DNA of 64,000 bases from Oribacterium sp. oral taxon 102 (GCF_013394775.1 NZ_JABXYT010000001.1:1987501-2051500); one strand, 5' to 3'. Shown: positions 51,561 to 62,488, counted from the stretch's first letter. A program made the numbers and translations. Notes: generated by a model from the letters alone, not told the origin.

Positions 51561-52565
51561 CTACATTGCCCTGATCTGCTCCCAGACCTCCTCGACCACC
51601 GGAATGCCGTGCTCGAGATTCTCTCTGCGGGTATTCCGCTCCCGCTCTCCCGGGTGTCGGATTTCTCCGCCGGATTCAACCGGCGTCGAGCTGCGAAGAT
51701 CCGCTATCAGCTCCTCCACGATCCGATCCGTGGTTTCCACGCCGCTGAATCTGCGGGGATCCATCGCGATCAGAATCTGGGAAAGCCCCACCTCCGAGGA
51801 GAAGGTTCCGATCTTTTGCACCGAATTCGCATCGGTCATCATCGTCGCGATCAGATCCAGCAGGATCGAAAGCCCCGAGCCCTTCCAGTAGCCCATCGGA
51901 AGCACTCTCCATGTCTTCTCGATCTTCGCCGGATCGGTCGTGAGATTTCCCTCCTCATCATAGCCGCCCGGAACCGGAAGCTGCTGTCCCTTCAGTATCG
52001 TCTCCTCGATCTTGCCGTAGGAGAATTGTGAAAGCGCGCAGTCCACGACGATATGTGCGCCGTCGCTCCGCGGCACGGCGAGGATCAGCGGATTATTCCC
52101 GATTTTCCGCTCCACGCCGCCCCATGCCGGCATATTCGGCATCGTGTTCGACCAGCAGATCCCGATGAAGCCTGCCTCTGCCGCCTGCCAGCCATAGCTG
52201 CCGCCCCGCATCCAATGATTATTGTTGCCGAGTGCGACCATACCGATGCCGTATTCCTTCGCAAGCGCACAGGCCCGATCCATCGCCAGCTTCGCGTTCA
52301 GCGGCCCGAAGCCGCGGTGTCCGTCCCATCGCTCCATCGCGCCGAAGCGCATTACACAGCTTGCCACCGCCTGCGGATCGATCTCCCCCTTATCCAGATA
52401 CGAAATCACCCTCGGGAAGCGGTTGACGCCGTGGCTGTAAACCCCGTCCAGACTATTCTGCGCAAAAACCTCTGCGGCACTCTCAGCATTCTCCTCTGAG
52501 AAGCCGCGGCTCAGCAGTATCCTTCGAAACGTATCCTTCAGCTCCTGAAAGCGTATTCTCAGCAT
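51561..52565 (-). CDS. Ldh2/malate dehydrogenase family oxidoreductase (YiaK-like)
   Basis: 334 residues from ATG 52565 (GGTGGG upstream). Family signatures: SLDGVYSHGVNRFPRVISYL with the catalytic His, GHRGFGPLNAKLAMDRA, GNNNHWMRGGSYGWQAAEAG and VPMGYWKGSGLSILLDL-type region. Closest by eye to 2,3-diketo-L-gulonate reductase YiaK, an NADH-dependent 2-oxo acid reductase. First gene of the operon, behind two LacI-type operators; in E. coli yiaK likewise heads a TRAP operon. Confidence 0.87.
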   Translation of the reverse strand: MLRIRFQELKDTFRRILLSRGFSEENAESAAEVFAQNSLDGVYSHGVNRFPRVISYLDKGEIDPQAVASCVMRFGAMERWDGHRGFGPLNAKLAMDRACALAKEYGIGMVALGNNNHWMRGGSYGWQAAEAGFIGICWSNTMPNMPAWGGVERKIGNNPLILAVPRSDGAHIVVDCALSQFSYGKIEETILKGQQLPVPGGYDEEGNLTTDPAKIEKTWRVLPMGYWKGSGLSILLDLIATMMTDANSVQKIGTFSSEVGLSQILIAMDPRRFSGVETTDRIVEELIADLRSSTPVESGGEIRHPGERERNTRRENLEHGIPVVEEVWEQIRAM

Positions 52566-52851
52566 TTTCCCACCTCTTCTCCTGTGCCTCACAGCTTCCG
52601 GCTCAAATTCCGGCAACTGTTCGGACTACAGCTCTTTATCACCGATGTGACCCTTAAAGGCACATTCTCAAGAGGAATATCCGGCGTAAAAAATGATTGT
52701 GCGGACAGCATCATGAACAGCTCGCCGGAATTCCGCCTCAAACTCTCAGCCCTCGTTCCTGCTCTGACGAATTGCGAAGGGCAAATAGCGAAGGGCAAAT
52801 AGAAAATGGCCCAGCCGAACCATCAGCATTTTTCCCATTCCACAATCTTTG
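52566..52851. other. Leader region of the second TRAP operon, no gene seen
   Basis: Nearly 290 bp between the promoter and the first gene. It holds a perfect tandem duplication of the 14-mer GCGAAGGGCAAATA (52774-52801) and otherwise no recognised structure or coding frame. Confidence 0.5.
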
Positions 52852-52904
52852 CAATCGATTGTGATTGCATAATAGCATAGTGTCGATATTTTAGCAATCG
52901 ATTT
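52852..52904 (-). promoter_or_regulatory. Promoter of second TRAP operon with two LacI-type operators
   Basis: TTGCTA (52892-52897), 17-bp spacer, TATTAT (52869-52874). Operator CAATCGATTT (52895-52904) overlaps the -35 box and the perfect palindrome CAATCGATTG (52852-52861) lies near the start point. The same sequence recurs before the adjacent LacI gene. Confidence 0.8.
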
Positions 52905-53039
52905 CATTTGTCGATATGCACAAATATACTCGATATTTATTGTATGTTTCTCATAGGTGTCATTTCTCGACATCCAGAGACTTGTCACAAACATGACGAG
53001 TGCTGCCGAAGCCTTCGGCATGAGGGAAGCAGTACCTCC

Positions 53040-54029
53040 TCAGGTGCTTTCCCGCTCCAGAATATTGGCGGAAAGCACATGCTTCTGGCTGCAAATCCCC
53101 TCCTCCATTCCCACTCTCAGCATCTCCGCGGCAATGACGCTGGAGTCGAACATCCGATTGTCCAATGTAGACAGCTTCGGGTTGCAGATCTCTCCATAGA
53201 TGCTGTTGTCAATGCCAATCAGTGCCAGCTCCTCCGGGATCCTATAGCCGGAATCCAGTGCGGCGCGAACGCCTCCGACCGCAATAAGATCCACGGAATA
53301 TACGATCCCGTCCGTCTCCGGATGCTCTGAAAGCAGTCTTCCGGTGGCGCGATAGCCCTCCTCCACCGAGCTCTCCGCCGCTTGGTAGAGAAGCGTCTCC
53401 GGATCCTCTCCATACTCCCTGCGCTTCTTCTGATAGCCCTGTATCTTCAGAAGATTGGAGGGAGACTGCTGATCCAGAAGGAAGGCAATGTTCCTTTTTC
53501 CCTTCCTGCGAAGCAGCTCCATGCAGCTCTCCACTCCCTTCTTCTCATCGATCACCACACCGGAGACATTGGGCAGCTCTATAAAGCCGTTTACCACCAC
53601 CACCGGAATTGCAGAGAGATACTTCTTTATTCCCTGCCGTACCAGCTCTCCGGTGAATTTAGAGCCGATAAAGACCACCCCCTCCACCCGACGCTGCTCC
53701 ACCAGACGGATGCACTCCAGCTTCTGCTGCTCCCCCATCCCTGCCCCCATAATGATCGAGCAGTAGCCGCGCCGCGTCAGCTCCTGCTCGATTACGAAGG
53801 CGCTCTCGATATGATGACTCACGCGAATGTCCTCAATCAGAATGCCGACCATTCGCGTTGACCGCTTCACAAGTCCCCGCGCTGCGGCATTCGGACTGTA
53901 ATCATACTTCTCCAGCAGCGCCTGAATCCGCCGCCGCGTTTCTTCCTTGACCCCGGGCTTCGCATTCACTACGCGGGAAACCGTGCTTGCCGCCACACCC
54001 GCTTCTCTGGCAATATCATAAATCGTCAT
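53040..54029 (-). CDS. LacI family transcriptional repressor
   Basis: 329 residues. HTH TIYDIAREAGVAASTVSRVV and hinge YSPNAAARGLVKRSTRMVGI, then sugar-binding-like domain (FIGSKFTGELVRQGIKKY, GLIGIDNSIYGEICNPKLST reads LALIGIDNSIYG). It lies upstream of the operon it shares strand with and has the same CAATCGATT operator in its own promoter region, so local control plus autoregulation is inferred. Confidence 0.92.
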   Translation of the reverse strand: MTIYDIAREAGVAASTVSRVVNAKPGVKEETRRRIQALLEKYDYSPNAAARGLVKRSTRMVGILIEDIRVSHHIESAFVIEQELTRRGYCSIIMGAGMGEQQKLECIRLVEQRRVEGVVFIGSKFTGELVRQGIKKYLSAIPVVVVNGFIELPNVSGVVIDEKKGVESCMELLRRKGKRNIAFLLDQQSPSNLLKIQGYQKKRREYGEDPETLLYQAAESSVEEGYRATGRLLSEHPETDGIVYSVDLIAVGGVRAALDSGYRIPEELALIGIDNSIYGEICNPKLSTLDNRMFDSSVIAAEMLRVGMEEGICSQKHVLSANILEREST

Positions 54030-54088
54030 AATCCTACCCTTATCCTCACAGCAGCACTCTCTACCAAATTACCAAATTTTCTTTTTTG

Positions 54089-54098
54089 AAATCGATTG
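54089..54098 (-). promoter_or_regulatory. LacI-type operator before the repressor gene
   Basis: AAATCGATTG, the complement of CAATCGATTT found at 52895-52904, 60 bp upstream of the repressor start. Confidence 0.65.
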
Positions 54099-54120
54099 TT
54101 TTGGAAATATTACCATAACA

Positions 54121-54160
54121 AAAGGGAGATTTCCACAAAAATCCGTGAAAATCTCCCTTT
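54121..54160 (-). terminator. Terminator after pckA
   Basis: Perfect 12-bp arms AAAGGGAGATTT and AAATCTCCCTTT around 16 nt, ending CCCTTTTGTT on the minus strand, about 90 nt after the pckA stop. Confidence 0.8.
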
Positions 54161-54247
54161 CTGATAAAAGCCGCAGCCGTCCTGCCGAATCATTTGCTCT
54201 TCATCGAAACAAGATCAAATGACAGACGTTCCTGCACTCCGCAGTAT

Positions 54248-55861
54248 TTATGCCTTCGGCCCTGCTGCTACCAGCGCCTTGCCTGCCTCGTTATTCTCAT
54301 ACTTCTTGAAATTCTTTACGAAACGCGCTGCGAGATCCTTCGCCTTTGCATCCCACTCGGAAGCGTCCGCATAGGTATCTCTCGGATCGAGGATCTCGGT
54401 CGCCACGCCCTCGAGCTCCGTCGGAACCTCGAAGTCGAAGTATGCGATCTTCTTCGTCGGAGCCTTATTGATCGCGCCGTTCAGGATCGCGTCAATGATG
54501 CCGCGGGTATCCTTGATGGAGATCCGCTTGCCGGTGCCGTTCCAGCCAGTATTTACAAGGTACGCCTTCGCGCCGCTCTTCTTCATCTTCTTCACGAGCT
54601 CCTGCGCGTACTTCGTCGGATGCAGCTCGAGGAATGCCTGTCCGAAGCATGCGGAGAAGGTCGGCGTCGGCTCCGTGATGCCGCGCTCCGTACCGGCGAG
54701 CTTTGCCGTGAAGCCGGAAAGGAAGTAGTACTGCGTCTGCTCCGGGGTAAGGATAGATACCGGCGGGAGCACACCGAACGCATCTGCGGAAAGGAAGATC
54801 ACGTTCTTCGCATCCGGCCCGGAGGACACGCCGTTTACCTTGGAAGCGATCTTCTCGATATGGTCAATCGGATAGGATACACGGGTATTCTCGGTTACGG
54901 ACTTATCATTGAAGTCGATCTTGCCGTTTCCGTCCACCGTAACATTCTCAAGCAGCGCATCCCTCCGGATCGCGCCGTAGATGTCCGGCTCCGATTCCTT
55001 GTCAAGATTGATTACCTTGGCATAGCAGCCGCCCTCGAAATTGAAGATGCCGTTATCATCCCAGCCGTGCTCGTCGTCGCCGATCAGCAGTCTCTTCGGA
55101 TCGGTAGAGAGCGTCGTCTTTCCGGTTCCGGAAAGACCGAAGAAAATCGCGGTATTTTTGCCCTCCATATCGGTATTGGCAGAGCAGTGCATGGAAGCGA
55201 TGCCCTTCAGCGGGAGGTAGTAGTTCATCATGGAAAAAATACCCTTCTTCATCTCTCCGCCGTACCAGGTATTCACGATAACCTGCTCGCGGCTGGTAAT
55301 GTTGAAGAGTACCGCCGTCTCAGAGTTGAGCCCGAGCTCCTTATAGTTCTCTACCTTCGCCTTGGAAGCATTGTATACGACGAAATCCGGCTCGAAGCTC
55401 TCCAGCTCTTCCTTTGTCGGCTGAATGAACATATTGGTTACGAAATGCGCCTGCCATGCTACCTCGACAATGAAGCGTACTGCCATACGGGTATCGGCAT
55501 TGGCACCGCAGAAGGCATCCACAACGAAGAGACGCTTGTTGGAAAGCTCCTTCTTCGCGATCTCCTTCACCGCATCCCATGCCTCCCTGGCAGCCGGGTG
55601 ATTGTCATTCTTATATTCTTCAGAGGTCCACCATACGGTATCCTTGGAATTCTCATCCATTACAATGTACTTGTCCTTGGGGGAACGCCCTGTATAGATG
55701 CCTGTCATTACGTTGACCGCGCCGAGCTCTGTCTCCTGCCCCTTCTCATAGCCTTCCAGATCCTTCTTCATCTCCTCTGCGAAGAGCTCGTCATAGGAGG
55801 GATTGTGTACGATCTCGGTCGTACCAGTGATGCCATACTTTGTCAAATCCACCTTTGCCAT
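54248..55861 (-). CDS. pckA: Phosphoenolpyruvate carboxykinase (ATP)
   Basis: 537 residues, normal for the ATP-type enzyme. P-loop [11 protein letters not shown], metal-binding [20 protein letters not shown], active-site region [12 protein letters not shown] and adenine-site [10 protein letters not shown]. It interconverts oxaloacetate plus ATP and PEP plus CO2; in succinate-forming fermenters it often runs toward oxaloacetate. Own promoter and terminator; AGAGG ribosome site. Confidence 0.98.
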   Translation of the reverse strand: MAKVDLTKYGITGTTEIVHNPSYDELFAEEMKKDLEGYEKGQETELGAVNVMTGIYTGRSPKDKYIVMDENSKDTVWWTSEEYKNDNHPAAREAWDAVKEIAKKELSNKRLFVVDAFCGANADTRMAVRFIVEVAWQAHFVTNMFIQPTKEELESFEPDFVVYNASKAKVENYKELGLNSETAVLFNITSREQVIVNTWYGGEMKKGIFSMMNYYLPLKGIASMHCSANTDMEGKNTAIFFGLSGTGKTTLSTDPKRLLIGDDEHGWDDNGIFNFEGGCYAKVINLDKESEPDIYGAIRRDALLENVTVDGNGKIDFNDKSVTENTRVSYPIDHIEKIASKVNGVSSGPDAKNVIFLSADAFGVLPPVSILTPEQTQYYFLSGFTAKLAGTERGITEPTPTFSACFGQAFLELHPTKYAQELVKKMKKSGAKAYLVNTGWNGTGKRISIKDTRGIIDAILNGAINKAPTKKIAYFDFEVPTELEGVATEILDPRDTYADASEWDAKAKDLAARFVKNFKKYENNEAGKALVAAGPKA

Positions 55862-55931
55862 AAGATTAAACCTCTTTTCTTAAAATACCTGCTTTTGCAA
55901 GCAGCTTTGTATGAATATCCGAACAATGTAG

Positions 55932-55960
55932 ATAATAGCGAATTGTGAAGGAAAAAGCAA
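55932..55960 (-). promoter_or_regulatory. Promoter of pckA
   Basis: TTGCTT (55955-55960), 17-bp spacer, TATTAT (55932-55937), about 70 bp before the start. Confidence 0.6.
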
Positions 55961-56055
55961 TGTCTAAACGGTGAAAACTCCGAAAATTTGTATAAATTTT
56001 AACGAAGAGGATAAAATCCTACCCGTGGTGCAAAGAGGAGTATGCGGATCGGATT

Positions 56056-56439
56056 TCACACCGTCAGCTCGATCTGATTTCCCTCGATCGAAAGGACACA
56101 GCTTTCATAATACCCGTCTCCGGTCGTTCTCGGCCCGGAAATCACCGCATAGCCGTCCTCCTTCAGCCGCGCCGTCAGCTGATCCACCCTTTCCGCGCTT
56201 CCCAGACTGAACGCAACATGAATAAAGCCAGTCCTCATCAGGGGTTTTTCCGGATCCTCCATCCCCGGTCGATTCATAATTTCCATCCGTGCACCGCCGT
56301 CAAAGGAAAGGAAATAAGACCGAAAATCCGTCTTTTCATTATGGTAACCCTCATTTGATGTCGCTCCGAGATACTTCACGAAAAACACTCTGGCTCTTTC
56401 CAGATCCTTCACATACATTGCAATATGCTCGATTCTCAT
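56056..56439 (-). CDS. VOC family (glyoxalase-fold) protein
   Basis: 127 residues from ATG 56439 (GGAG 7 nt upstream). Two beta-alpha-beta-beta-beta modules: MRIEHIAMYVKDLERARVFF with the first metal-type His, RMEIMNRPG with Glu, GFIHVAFSLGSAERVDQL with the second His, and SIEGNQIELTV with the final Glu. Glyoxalase or related vicinal-oxygen-chelate enzyme; substrate unknown. Single gene. Confidence 0.85.
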   Translation of the reverse strand: MRIEHIAMYVKDLERARVFFVKYLGATSNEGYHNEKTDFRSYFLSFDGGARMEIMNRPGMEDPEKPLMRTGFIHVAFSLGSAERVDQLTARLKEDGYAVISGPRTTGDGYYESCVLSIEGNQIELTV

Positions 56440-56700
56440 ATTCTGTCTCCTGCTCTCCTGATCTGTCCCCTGTTTCTCTGCATCCTGCAAAAATGCGTGC
56501 GCCCCCTATAATAAAGTCCTGAAGATTAAATAAAGCGCATCCTTAAACGCCAAACCCAGTCCGGCATTTGAAGATACGCTTCATTTTTAACATCACTCTC
56601 GATCTTACTGTCCTAATCGATTATCCGGATGCAATACAGTCAAAACAAACGTCCCATCCTGAAATCATATCTCCGAGTTGTTCGTTTAAGACTCAAAACG

Positions 56701-57041
56701 TGGACCTGATGGGAGTCGAACCCATGTCCGAAAACAAATTCCCTTTCCTTCTACTATCATAGTACACTTTGGAGATTCCCCACTGTGAGAAGATGTGCAC
56801 GTCTCCACACAGCCGGTATCCTCTGATACGCCCGCAGCCGGGAGGAACCGGATGCGTCGTTTCTCACATAGATGAGGTCAGTACCCCGGGCTGTGAGTGA
56901 TCCGGAACTGGCCGGCAGCGCTTAGGCTGCCAATGCGTAACTATTGTCGTTAGCGTTTGTATTTAAGTTTGAAGTTTAACGCAACTGTCTTTCGGATAGC
57001 TTCTAAAGCTGCATCGTCCCCGTCGAAACCGGTACAAGCCC
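56701..57041 (-). ncRNA. ssrA: Transfer-messenger RNA (tmRNA)
   Basis: About 341 nt. The 3' end carries the T arm GGTTCGACTCCC and an encoded CCA (56701-56703); the 5' end GGGCTTG (57041-57035) pairs with CAGGTCC to form the acceptor stem, followed by the conserved GGTTTCGACGGGGA. The tag frame at 56954-56922 reads ANDNSYALAA then TAA, a typical clostridial degradation tag. It rescues stalled ribosomes. Confidence 0.96.
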
Positions 57042-57087
57042 ATACGATATAGAAGATACTCAGAGAAAGTGTCCTCCGAGCATCTTC

Positions 57088-57116
57088 ATTCTATCGAAAA
57101 AACTGTCTCCTGTAAA
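57088..57116 (-). promoter_or_regulatory. Promoter of ssrA
   Basis: TTTACA (57111-57116), 17-bp spacer, TAGAAT (57088-57093); implies a short 5' precursor removed by RNase P. Confidence 0.65.
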
Positions 57117-57205
57117 TAAGCCGACGGTGGATTTCAGAAAAACGTAAGCTTAGGGAAATATCAATTCCTCCATGGCACATACACTACGAGTAATGCAATG
57201 CTTCC

Positions 57206-60034
57206 TTAACGCAGATAGCGCGCTACATATTTCCCTGTATAGGAGCTCTCACAGCGCGCAACCTCCTCCGGCGTGCCGGTGCAAATTACCGTTCCGCCGC
57301 CGTCTCCGCCCTCCGGACCCATATCAATGATATAGTCCGCGCACTTGATAACATCCAGATTATGCTCGATGACAACGACGGTATTGCCGTTCTCCGCGAG
57401 CTGCTGCAGCATTGCCACCAGACGCCGCACATCCTCAAAATGAAGCCCTGTCGTCGGCTCGTCCAGAATGTAGATGGTTCTGCCGGTACCGCGGCGGGAG
57501 AGCTCCGTCGCGAGCTTGATGCGCTGTGCCTCTCCGCCGGAGAGCTCCGTGCTGGGCTGGCCGAGCCGGACATAGCCGAGTCCGACATCATAGAGCGTTT
57601 GGATCTTCCGCGTAATCGAGGGCACATTCCGGAAGAAATCCAGCGCCTCCTCCACCGTCATGTTCAGCACATCGTAGATGCTTTTGCCTTTATACTTCAC
57701 CTCCAGTGTCTCCCGGTTATAACGCCTGCCGCCGCAGACCTCACAGGGCACATAGACGTCCGGCAGGAAGTGCATCTCAATCTTCACGATGCCGTCGCCG
57801 GAGCACGCCTCACACCGTCCGCCCTTCACATTGAAGGAGAAGCGCCCCTTCGCGTAGCCCCGCGCCTTCGCGTCCTGCGTCGCGGCGAAGAGGTCGCGGA
57901 TCATGTCGAAGACGCCGGTATAGGTTGCCGGATTCGAGCGCGGTGTCCTGCCGATCGGGCTCTGGTCGATATCGATGACCTTATCCAGCTTCTCGTCCCC
58001 CTCGATCGCCCGGAAGCGCCCGGGGATCATGCGGGCGCGGTTCAGCCGCTTCGCGAGCGCCTTGTGCAGAATCTCATTGACCAGAGAGGACTTCCCCGAG
58101 CCGGACACACCGGTTACGCAGGTGAAGACGCCGAGCGGGAACGCAACATCGATATCCTTCAGATTGTTCTCCGCTGCACCGAGCACCCTGAGCCAATCCT
58201 TCGGCTCTCTGCGCCGCTCCGGCAGCTCGATCCGGCGCCTCCCGGAGAGATACTGTCCGGTGATGCTCTCCGGAATCTCCATGATTTCCTGTGCGGTGCC
58301 GGTCGCGACGACCTGTCCGCCATGCTCTCCCGCTCCGGGTCCGATATCGACGATGAAGTCCGCCTCCCGCATCGTATCCTCGTCATGCTCCACGACGATG
58401 ACCGAGTTTCCGAGGTCGCGGAGGCACTTCAGCGTCGCGATCAGCCTATCGTTGTCCCGCTGATGCAGCCCGATGCTCGGCTCATCCAAAATATATGCCA
58501 CGCCGACCAGACCGGAGCCGATCTGCGTCGCCAGCCGGATCCGCTGCGCCTCTCCGCCGGACAGCGTCCCCGCCGTACGGGACAGACTCAGATAGTTCAG
58601 CCCCACATCGATCATAAACCTGATGCGGGCACGGATCTCCTTGATAACCTGCTCGCCGATCTTCCGCTGCATCTCGCTGAGCTCGAGTCCGGAGATCCAG
58701 TCATAGAAGCGCTCTGTAGAGAGCTCGGTTGCCGCGTAGATATTGAGCTCCCCCACCGTCACCGCCAGAGAGCTCTGCTTCAGACGCGCCCCCTTGCAGA
58801 CCGGGCAGGGCGTGATCCGCATATACTGCTCATACTCCGCCTTCATCCTGTCAGAGAAGCACTCCTTATAGCGCCGATTCACATTCTCCGCCAACCCCTC
58901 GAAGGCAACCTGATGAATGTTGCCCTTGCCGAACTGAGATGCATACCGCACCGTCACCTTCTCTCCTTTAGTACCGTGCAGGATCTTCTCCCGGATCTCC
59001 GGTCGGAGCTCCCGAAACGGCGTATCCAGACTGAAGCCGTAACGCTCCGCCATCGCGGTAAGCATCGCGTGCGTGAAGCTTCCCTCGTCCTTCGAATTCA
59101 TCCAGCCGAGCACGGAGATCGCGCCCTGATTGATCGACAGGCTCTCGTCCGGAATCATCAGCGCCGCGTCGAACTCCATCTTGTAGCCGATGCCGAAGCA
59201 CTCCGGGCAGGCTCCGAAGGGATTGTTAAAGGAGAAGCTGCGCGGCTCGATCTCCTCTATGCTGATCTCGCAATCGGGACAGGTAAAGCTCGTCGAGAGG
59301 TGGATCTCCTCCCCGCCGATCACATCCACCGTCACCAGTCCGCCGGTCAGGTCCACGACCTGCTCGATCGACTCCGCGAGCCGCTTCTCGATCCCCGCGC
59401 GGACGACGAGACGATCCACAACAATCTCTATCGTATGCCGGAGGTTCTTCTCCAGAGCGATCTCCTCGGAGAGCTCATACATATTGCCGTCGATGCGGAC
59501 ACGGACATATCCGGAGCGGCGCGCGCTCTGCAGCACCTTCTCATGCATACCCTTCTTGCCGCGGACGATCGGTGCGAGAAGCTGGATCCGTGTTCCCTCC
59601 TCCATCCGGAGGAGCTGATCCACCATCTCATCCACCGTCTGCCGCCGGATCTCCCTGCCGCACTTCGGGCAGTGCGGGATGCCGATGCGCGCATAGAGCA
59701 GCCGCAGATAGTCATAGATCTCCGTCACCGTGCCGACCGTGGAGCGCGGGTTCCGATTCGTGCTTTTCTGGTCGATCGAGATCGCCGGAGACAGTCCCTC
59801 GATCAGCTCGACATTCGGCTTCTCCATCTGCCCCAGAAACTGCCTCGCATAGGAGGACAGGCTCTCCATGTAGCGGCGCTGTCCCTCTGCATAGATCGTA
59901 TCAAAGGCGAGCGAGGACTTCCCGGAGCCGGAGAGCCCGGTCAGGACGACCAGCTCATCCCGCGGGATATCCAGATCGATATGCTTCAGGTTGTGCTCGC
60001 TCGCACCTCGTATTTTAATAAACTTTCTTTCCAC
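57206..60034 (-). CDS. uvrA: Excinuclease ABC subunit A
   Basis: 942 residues from a GTG at 60034, chosen because AAGGGA lies 5 nt upstream and the product starts [16 protein letters not shown] as UvrA does; an ATG 33 nt earlier is possible. Two ABC ATPase modules (Walker [10 protein letters not shown] and GVSGSGKSS; two LSGGEAQR signatures) and zinc fingers CPDC...CPEC and CEAC...CEVC. Finds DNA damage in nucleotide excision repair, normally with UvrB and UvrC, which are not in the window. Confidence 0.98.
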   Translation of the reverse strand: MERKFIKIRGASEHNLKHIDLDIPRDELVVLTGLSGSGKSSLAFDTIYAEGQRRYMESLSSYARQFLGQMEKPNVELIEGLSPAISIDQKSTNRNPRSTVGTVTEIYDYLRLLYARIGIPHCPKCGREIRRQTVDEMVDQLLRMEEGTRIQLLAPIVRGKKGMHEKVLQSARRSGYVRVRIDGNMYELSEEIALEKNLRHTIEIVVDRLVVRAGIEKRLAESIEQVVDLTGGLVTVDVIGGEEIHLSTSFTCPDCEISIEEIEPRSFSFNNPFGACPECFGIGYKMEFDAALMIPDESLSINQGAISVLGWMNSKDEGSFTHAMLTAMAERYGFSLDTPFRELRPEIREKILHGTKGEKVTVRYASQFGKGNIHQVAFEGLAENVNRRYKECFSDRMKAEYEQYMRITPCPVCKGARLKQSSLAVTVGELNIYAATELSTERFYDWISGLELSEMQRKIGEQVIKEIRARIRFMIDVGLNYLSLSRTAGTLSGGEAQRIRLATQIGSGLVGVAYILDEPSIGLHQRDNDRLIATLKCLRDLGNSVIVVEHDEDTMREADFIVDIGPGAGEHGGQVVATGTAQEIMEIPESITGQYLSGRRRIELPERRREPKDWLRVLGAAENNLKDIDVAFPLGVFTCVTGVSGSGKSSLVNEILHKALAKRLNRARMIPGRFRAIEGDEKLDKVIDIDQSPIGRTPRSNPATYTGVFDMIRDLFAATQDAKARGYAKGRFSFNVKGGRCEACSGDGIVKIEMHFLPDVYVPCEVCGGRRYNRETLEVKYKGKSIYDVLNMTVEEALDFFRNVPSITRKIQTLYDVGLGYVRLGQPSTELSGGEAQRIKLATELSRRGTGRTIYILDEPTTGLHFEDVRRLVAMLQQLAENGNTVVVIEHNLDVIKCADYIIDMGPEGGDGGGTVICTGTPEEVARCESSYTGKYVARYLR

Positions 60035-60101
60035 AACTTTCCCTTCTCTCCATCCTGTTTCGGGCACCTCCGCCCGCTTCTCTCTTCTTCACGCAAAGCA
60101 A

Positions 60102-60129
60102 AGGCCGGCAAACAATTGTTCGCCGACCT
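60102..60129 (-). terminator. Terminator after the amino-acid ABC operon
   Basis: Minus-strand AGGTCGGCGAAC-AATT-GTTTGCCGGCCT forms a stem with G-U pairs, followed by TTTGCTTT, 34 nt after the ATPase stop. Confidence 0.65.
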
Positions 60130-60162
60130 ATCGTAACACGAATATTTCCGGAATTCAAGGAC

Positions 60163-60909
60163 TCACAGCACCTTCGACAGAAATGTCTTCAGCCTCTCAT
60201 TCTCCGGATGCTCGAAGAAGCTCTCCGGACTGCCCTCCGTAACAAAATTTCCGCCCTCCAGGAACATAACCCTGTCCGAGACCTCCCTCGCAAAGCCCAT
60301 CTCATGCGTCACGACCACCATTGTCATATGCTCCTCCGCAAGCTGCTTCATGACCTGCAGCACCTCGCCGACCATCTCCGGATCCAGCGCGGAGGTCGGC
60401 TCGTCAAAGAGCATCACATCCGGGTGCATCGCCAGCGCGCGGACGATCGCAGCTCTTTGCTGCTGTCCGCCGGAGAGCTGATTCGGGTAGCTCTCTGCCT
60501 TGTCTGCGAGTCCGACTCTCGTGAGAAGCTGCATCGCTTCCGCCTCTGCCGCTTCCCTCTCCTGCTTCCGAAGCCGGATCGGGCCGAGCATCAGATTTTC
60601 CAGTATCGTCATATGCGGAAAGAGATTGAACTGCTGGAAGACCATTCCCATCTTCTGACGGAGCCGGTCAATATCCGTACCCTTCGCCGTAATTTCCGTA
60701 CCTTCAAAAAAGATCTTCCCCTCCGTCGGCGTCTCCAGCAGGTTCAGACAGCGCAGAAAGGTAGACTTTCCGGAGCCGGAGGGACCGATCACGCAGACCA
60801 CCTCTCCCTTCCGGATCTCTGTCGAAATCTCGTTCAATACCCTGAGCGTCTGAAATCGCTTCGACAGCTTCTCAATTTTAAGGAGCACTTCTCCGTTTTT
60901 TACTTCCAT
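60163..60909 (-). CDS. Polar amino-acid ABC transporter ATPase (GlnQ/HisP type)
   Basis: 248 residues: Walker [17 protein letters not shown]-loop [14 protein letters not shown], signature [15 protein letters not shown], Walker [18 protein letters not shown] and H-loop VVTHEMGFA, all of the polar amino-acid subclass. Drives uptake through the permease encoded 17 nt upstream. Last gene of a binding protein-permease-ATPase operon. Confidence 0.95.
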   Translation of the reverse strand: MEVKNGEVLLKIEKLSKRFQTLRVLNEISTEIRKGEVVCVIGPSGSGKSTFLRCLNLLETPTEGKIFFEGTEITAKGTDIDRLRQKMGMVFQQFNLFPHMTILENLMLGPIRLRKQEREAAEAEAMQLLTRVGLADKAESYPNQLSGGQQQRAAIVRALAMHPDVMLFDEPTSALDPEMVGEVLQVMKQLAEEHMTMVVVTHEMGFAREVSDRVMFLEGGNFVTEGSPESFFEHPENERLKTFLSKVL

Positions 60910-60926
60910 TTTTCCTCCTCTCCGAC

Positions 60927-61601
60927 TCAGGTGTTCTGCAATCTTCTTTCCATCCGCTTCTCAACGTTGGAAAGCACCACCGTGAGGAAGAGATAAATGA
61001 GGGCAACCGTGAGCAGCGGCGTCCATGCGTCGTAGGTTCTCGAGCGGATGATATCTCCGCCCTTCGTCAGATCCTGCACCGCCACATAGCCGATGACCGC
61101 CGTCTCCTTGATCAGTACGATAAACTCGTTAAATACCGCCGGCAGTACATTTTTGAGCGCCTGCGGCAGAATAATGAAGCGCATGGTCTCCGCATAGTTG
61201 AAGCCGAGCGAGCGCCCCGCCTCCATCTGTCCGTTCGGAATCGACATGATGCCGGAACGGATGATCTCCGCGACATAGGCTGCGGAATTCAGCCCAAATG
61301 CAATGCAGCCGATGAAGATCCCCGAGAAGATCCGAGAGGTGAAGATACAGTAGCTGAAGATCAAAAGCTGAATGACGGAGGGCGTCCCGCGGATCACTGT
61401 GATGTACAGCTTCGCGATGAGATCCGGCAGCCTGAGCTTCCCTGTCTTGTCATGCGTCGTCCGGATTACCGCGAGGAGCATGCCGAGCACGACACCGATC
61501 AGCAGTGCGAATGCCGTAATCAGCAGCGTATTTTTCAGCCCGTCCACGAGGTAGAGCCACCTCTGATCCTTGATGAAATTCAGATAGATTCTCTCCTGCA
61601 T
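60927..61601 (-). CDS. Polar amino-acid ABC transporter permease
   Basis: 224 residues, about five helices, HisM family: [20 protein letters not shown] at the start, [12 protein letters not shown], and the EAA coupling motif [20 protein letters not shown]. Inner-membrane channel paired with the adjacent ATPase and binding protein. Confidence 0.94.
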   Translation of the reverse strand: MQERIYLNFIKDQRWLYLVDGLKNTLLITAFALLIGVVLGMLLAVIRTTHDKTGKLRLPDLIAKLYITVIRGTPSVIQLLIFSYCIFTSRIFSGIFIGCIAFGLNSAAYVAEIIRSGIMSIPNGQMEAGRSLGFNYAETMRFIILPQALKNVLPAVFNEFIVLIKETAVIGYVAVQDLTKGGDIIRSRTYDAWTPLLTVALIYLFLTVVLSNVEKRMERRLQNT

Positions 61602-61702
61602 ACCCCTCTCCCTTTCTTGCCGTTCCCCTGATGCGGGCAGGAAGCGGAGTCTCGCTGCCTGCCCGATGTCTTGTCTTCCCTCTGCGGGAATACCGCTCCC
61701 GC

Positions 61703-62488
61703 TTACTGCTCCTTGATATACTTCGCGATGATCTCGTCCAGCCTGCCGGAATCCTTCAGCTTCTTGATCGCGGAATTGATGCCGTTCAGGAGCTCCGTAT
61801 TGCCCTTCTTCACACAGATCGCATACTCCTCATCCGCATAGGCGGTGTCCAGGATTTTCAGCCCGCTGCTGCTCTCTACGAAGGCCTTCGCCGTGCTGCT
61901 GTCAATAACGACCGCATCGATTTTTCCCGCGGAAAGCGCCTGCACTGCGTCCGAGCCCTTCGGGAATCTCTGGGTATTGGCATCGCCGAGGTCATCGCTG
62001 ATGTAGATATCGCCAGTCGTCCCCTGCTGCACGCCAATCAGCTTCCCCTCGAGATCCTCCGGGCCTGTGATAACGGAGTCTTCCGGTACGATAATCGCCT
62101 GCACCGCCGTCGCATAGCTGTCAGAGAAATCAACATTCTTCAATCTGTCCTCCGTCACCGTCATGCCTGCTGCACCGAAATCGATCTTACCGGCCTGCAC
62201 CGCCGGAAGCACCGCGTCGAACGCCATATCGGAGATTTCCAGCTTTGCTCCCAGCTCCTCCGCGATGGCTGCGGCGATCTCGGCGTCGATACCGACGATG
62301 CTGTCCCCCTCGTGATACTCATACGGCGGAAACTCCGCATTTGTCCCCATGATAAGGGTCTTTCCCGCATAGGAGGACTGCGCCGCCGCACTGCCCTCTG
62401 TCTTCGCGGAGCCTGCTGCGGAAGATCCGCACGCCGCCAATAGAAAAGCTGAAATCACTGCCGCTGTAAGGATACCGAACTTTTTCAT
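61703..62488 (-). CDS. Polar amino-acid ABC transporter substrate-binding lipoprotein
   Basis: 261 residues from ATG 62488 (GGAGGAGG upstream; the longer frame to 62587 covers the promoter). Lipobox FLLAAC with Cys 20. SBP family 3 features: MGTNAEFPPYEYHEGDSIVG, IDAEIAAAIAEELGAKLEIS, and QQGTTGDIYISDDLGD. Captures an amino acid outside the membrane. First gene of the operon. Confidence 0.94.
   Translation of the reverse strand: MKKFGILTAAVISAFLLAACGSSAAGSAKTEGSAAAQSSYAGKTLIMGTNAEFPPYEYHEGDSIVGIDAEIAAAIAEELGAKLEISDMAFDAVLPAVQAGKIDFGAAGMTVTEDRLKNVDFSDSYATAVQAIIVPEDSVITGPEDLEGKLIGVQQGTTGDIYISDDLGDANTQRFPKGSDAVQALSAGKIDAVVIDSSTAKAFVESSSGLKILDTAYADEEYAICVKKGNTELLNGINSAIKKLKDSGRLDEIIAKYIKEQ

Noticed and set aside
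54194..55948. Plus-strand open frame of 584 codons
   Set aside because: Antisense shadow of pckA, an unmistakable real gene.
57362..60136. Plus-strand open frame of 924 codons
   Set aside because: Antisense to uvrA; high-GC third positions create long spurious frames.
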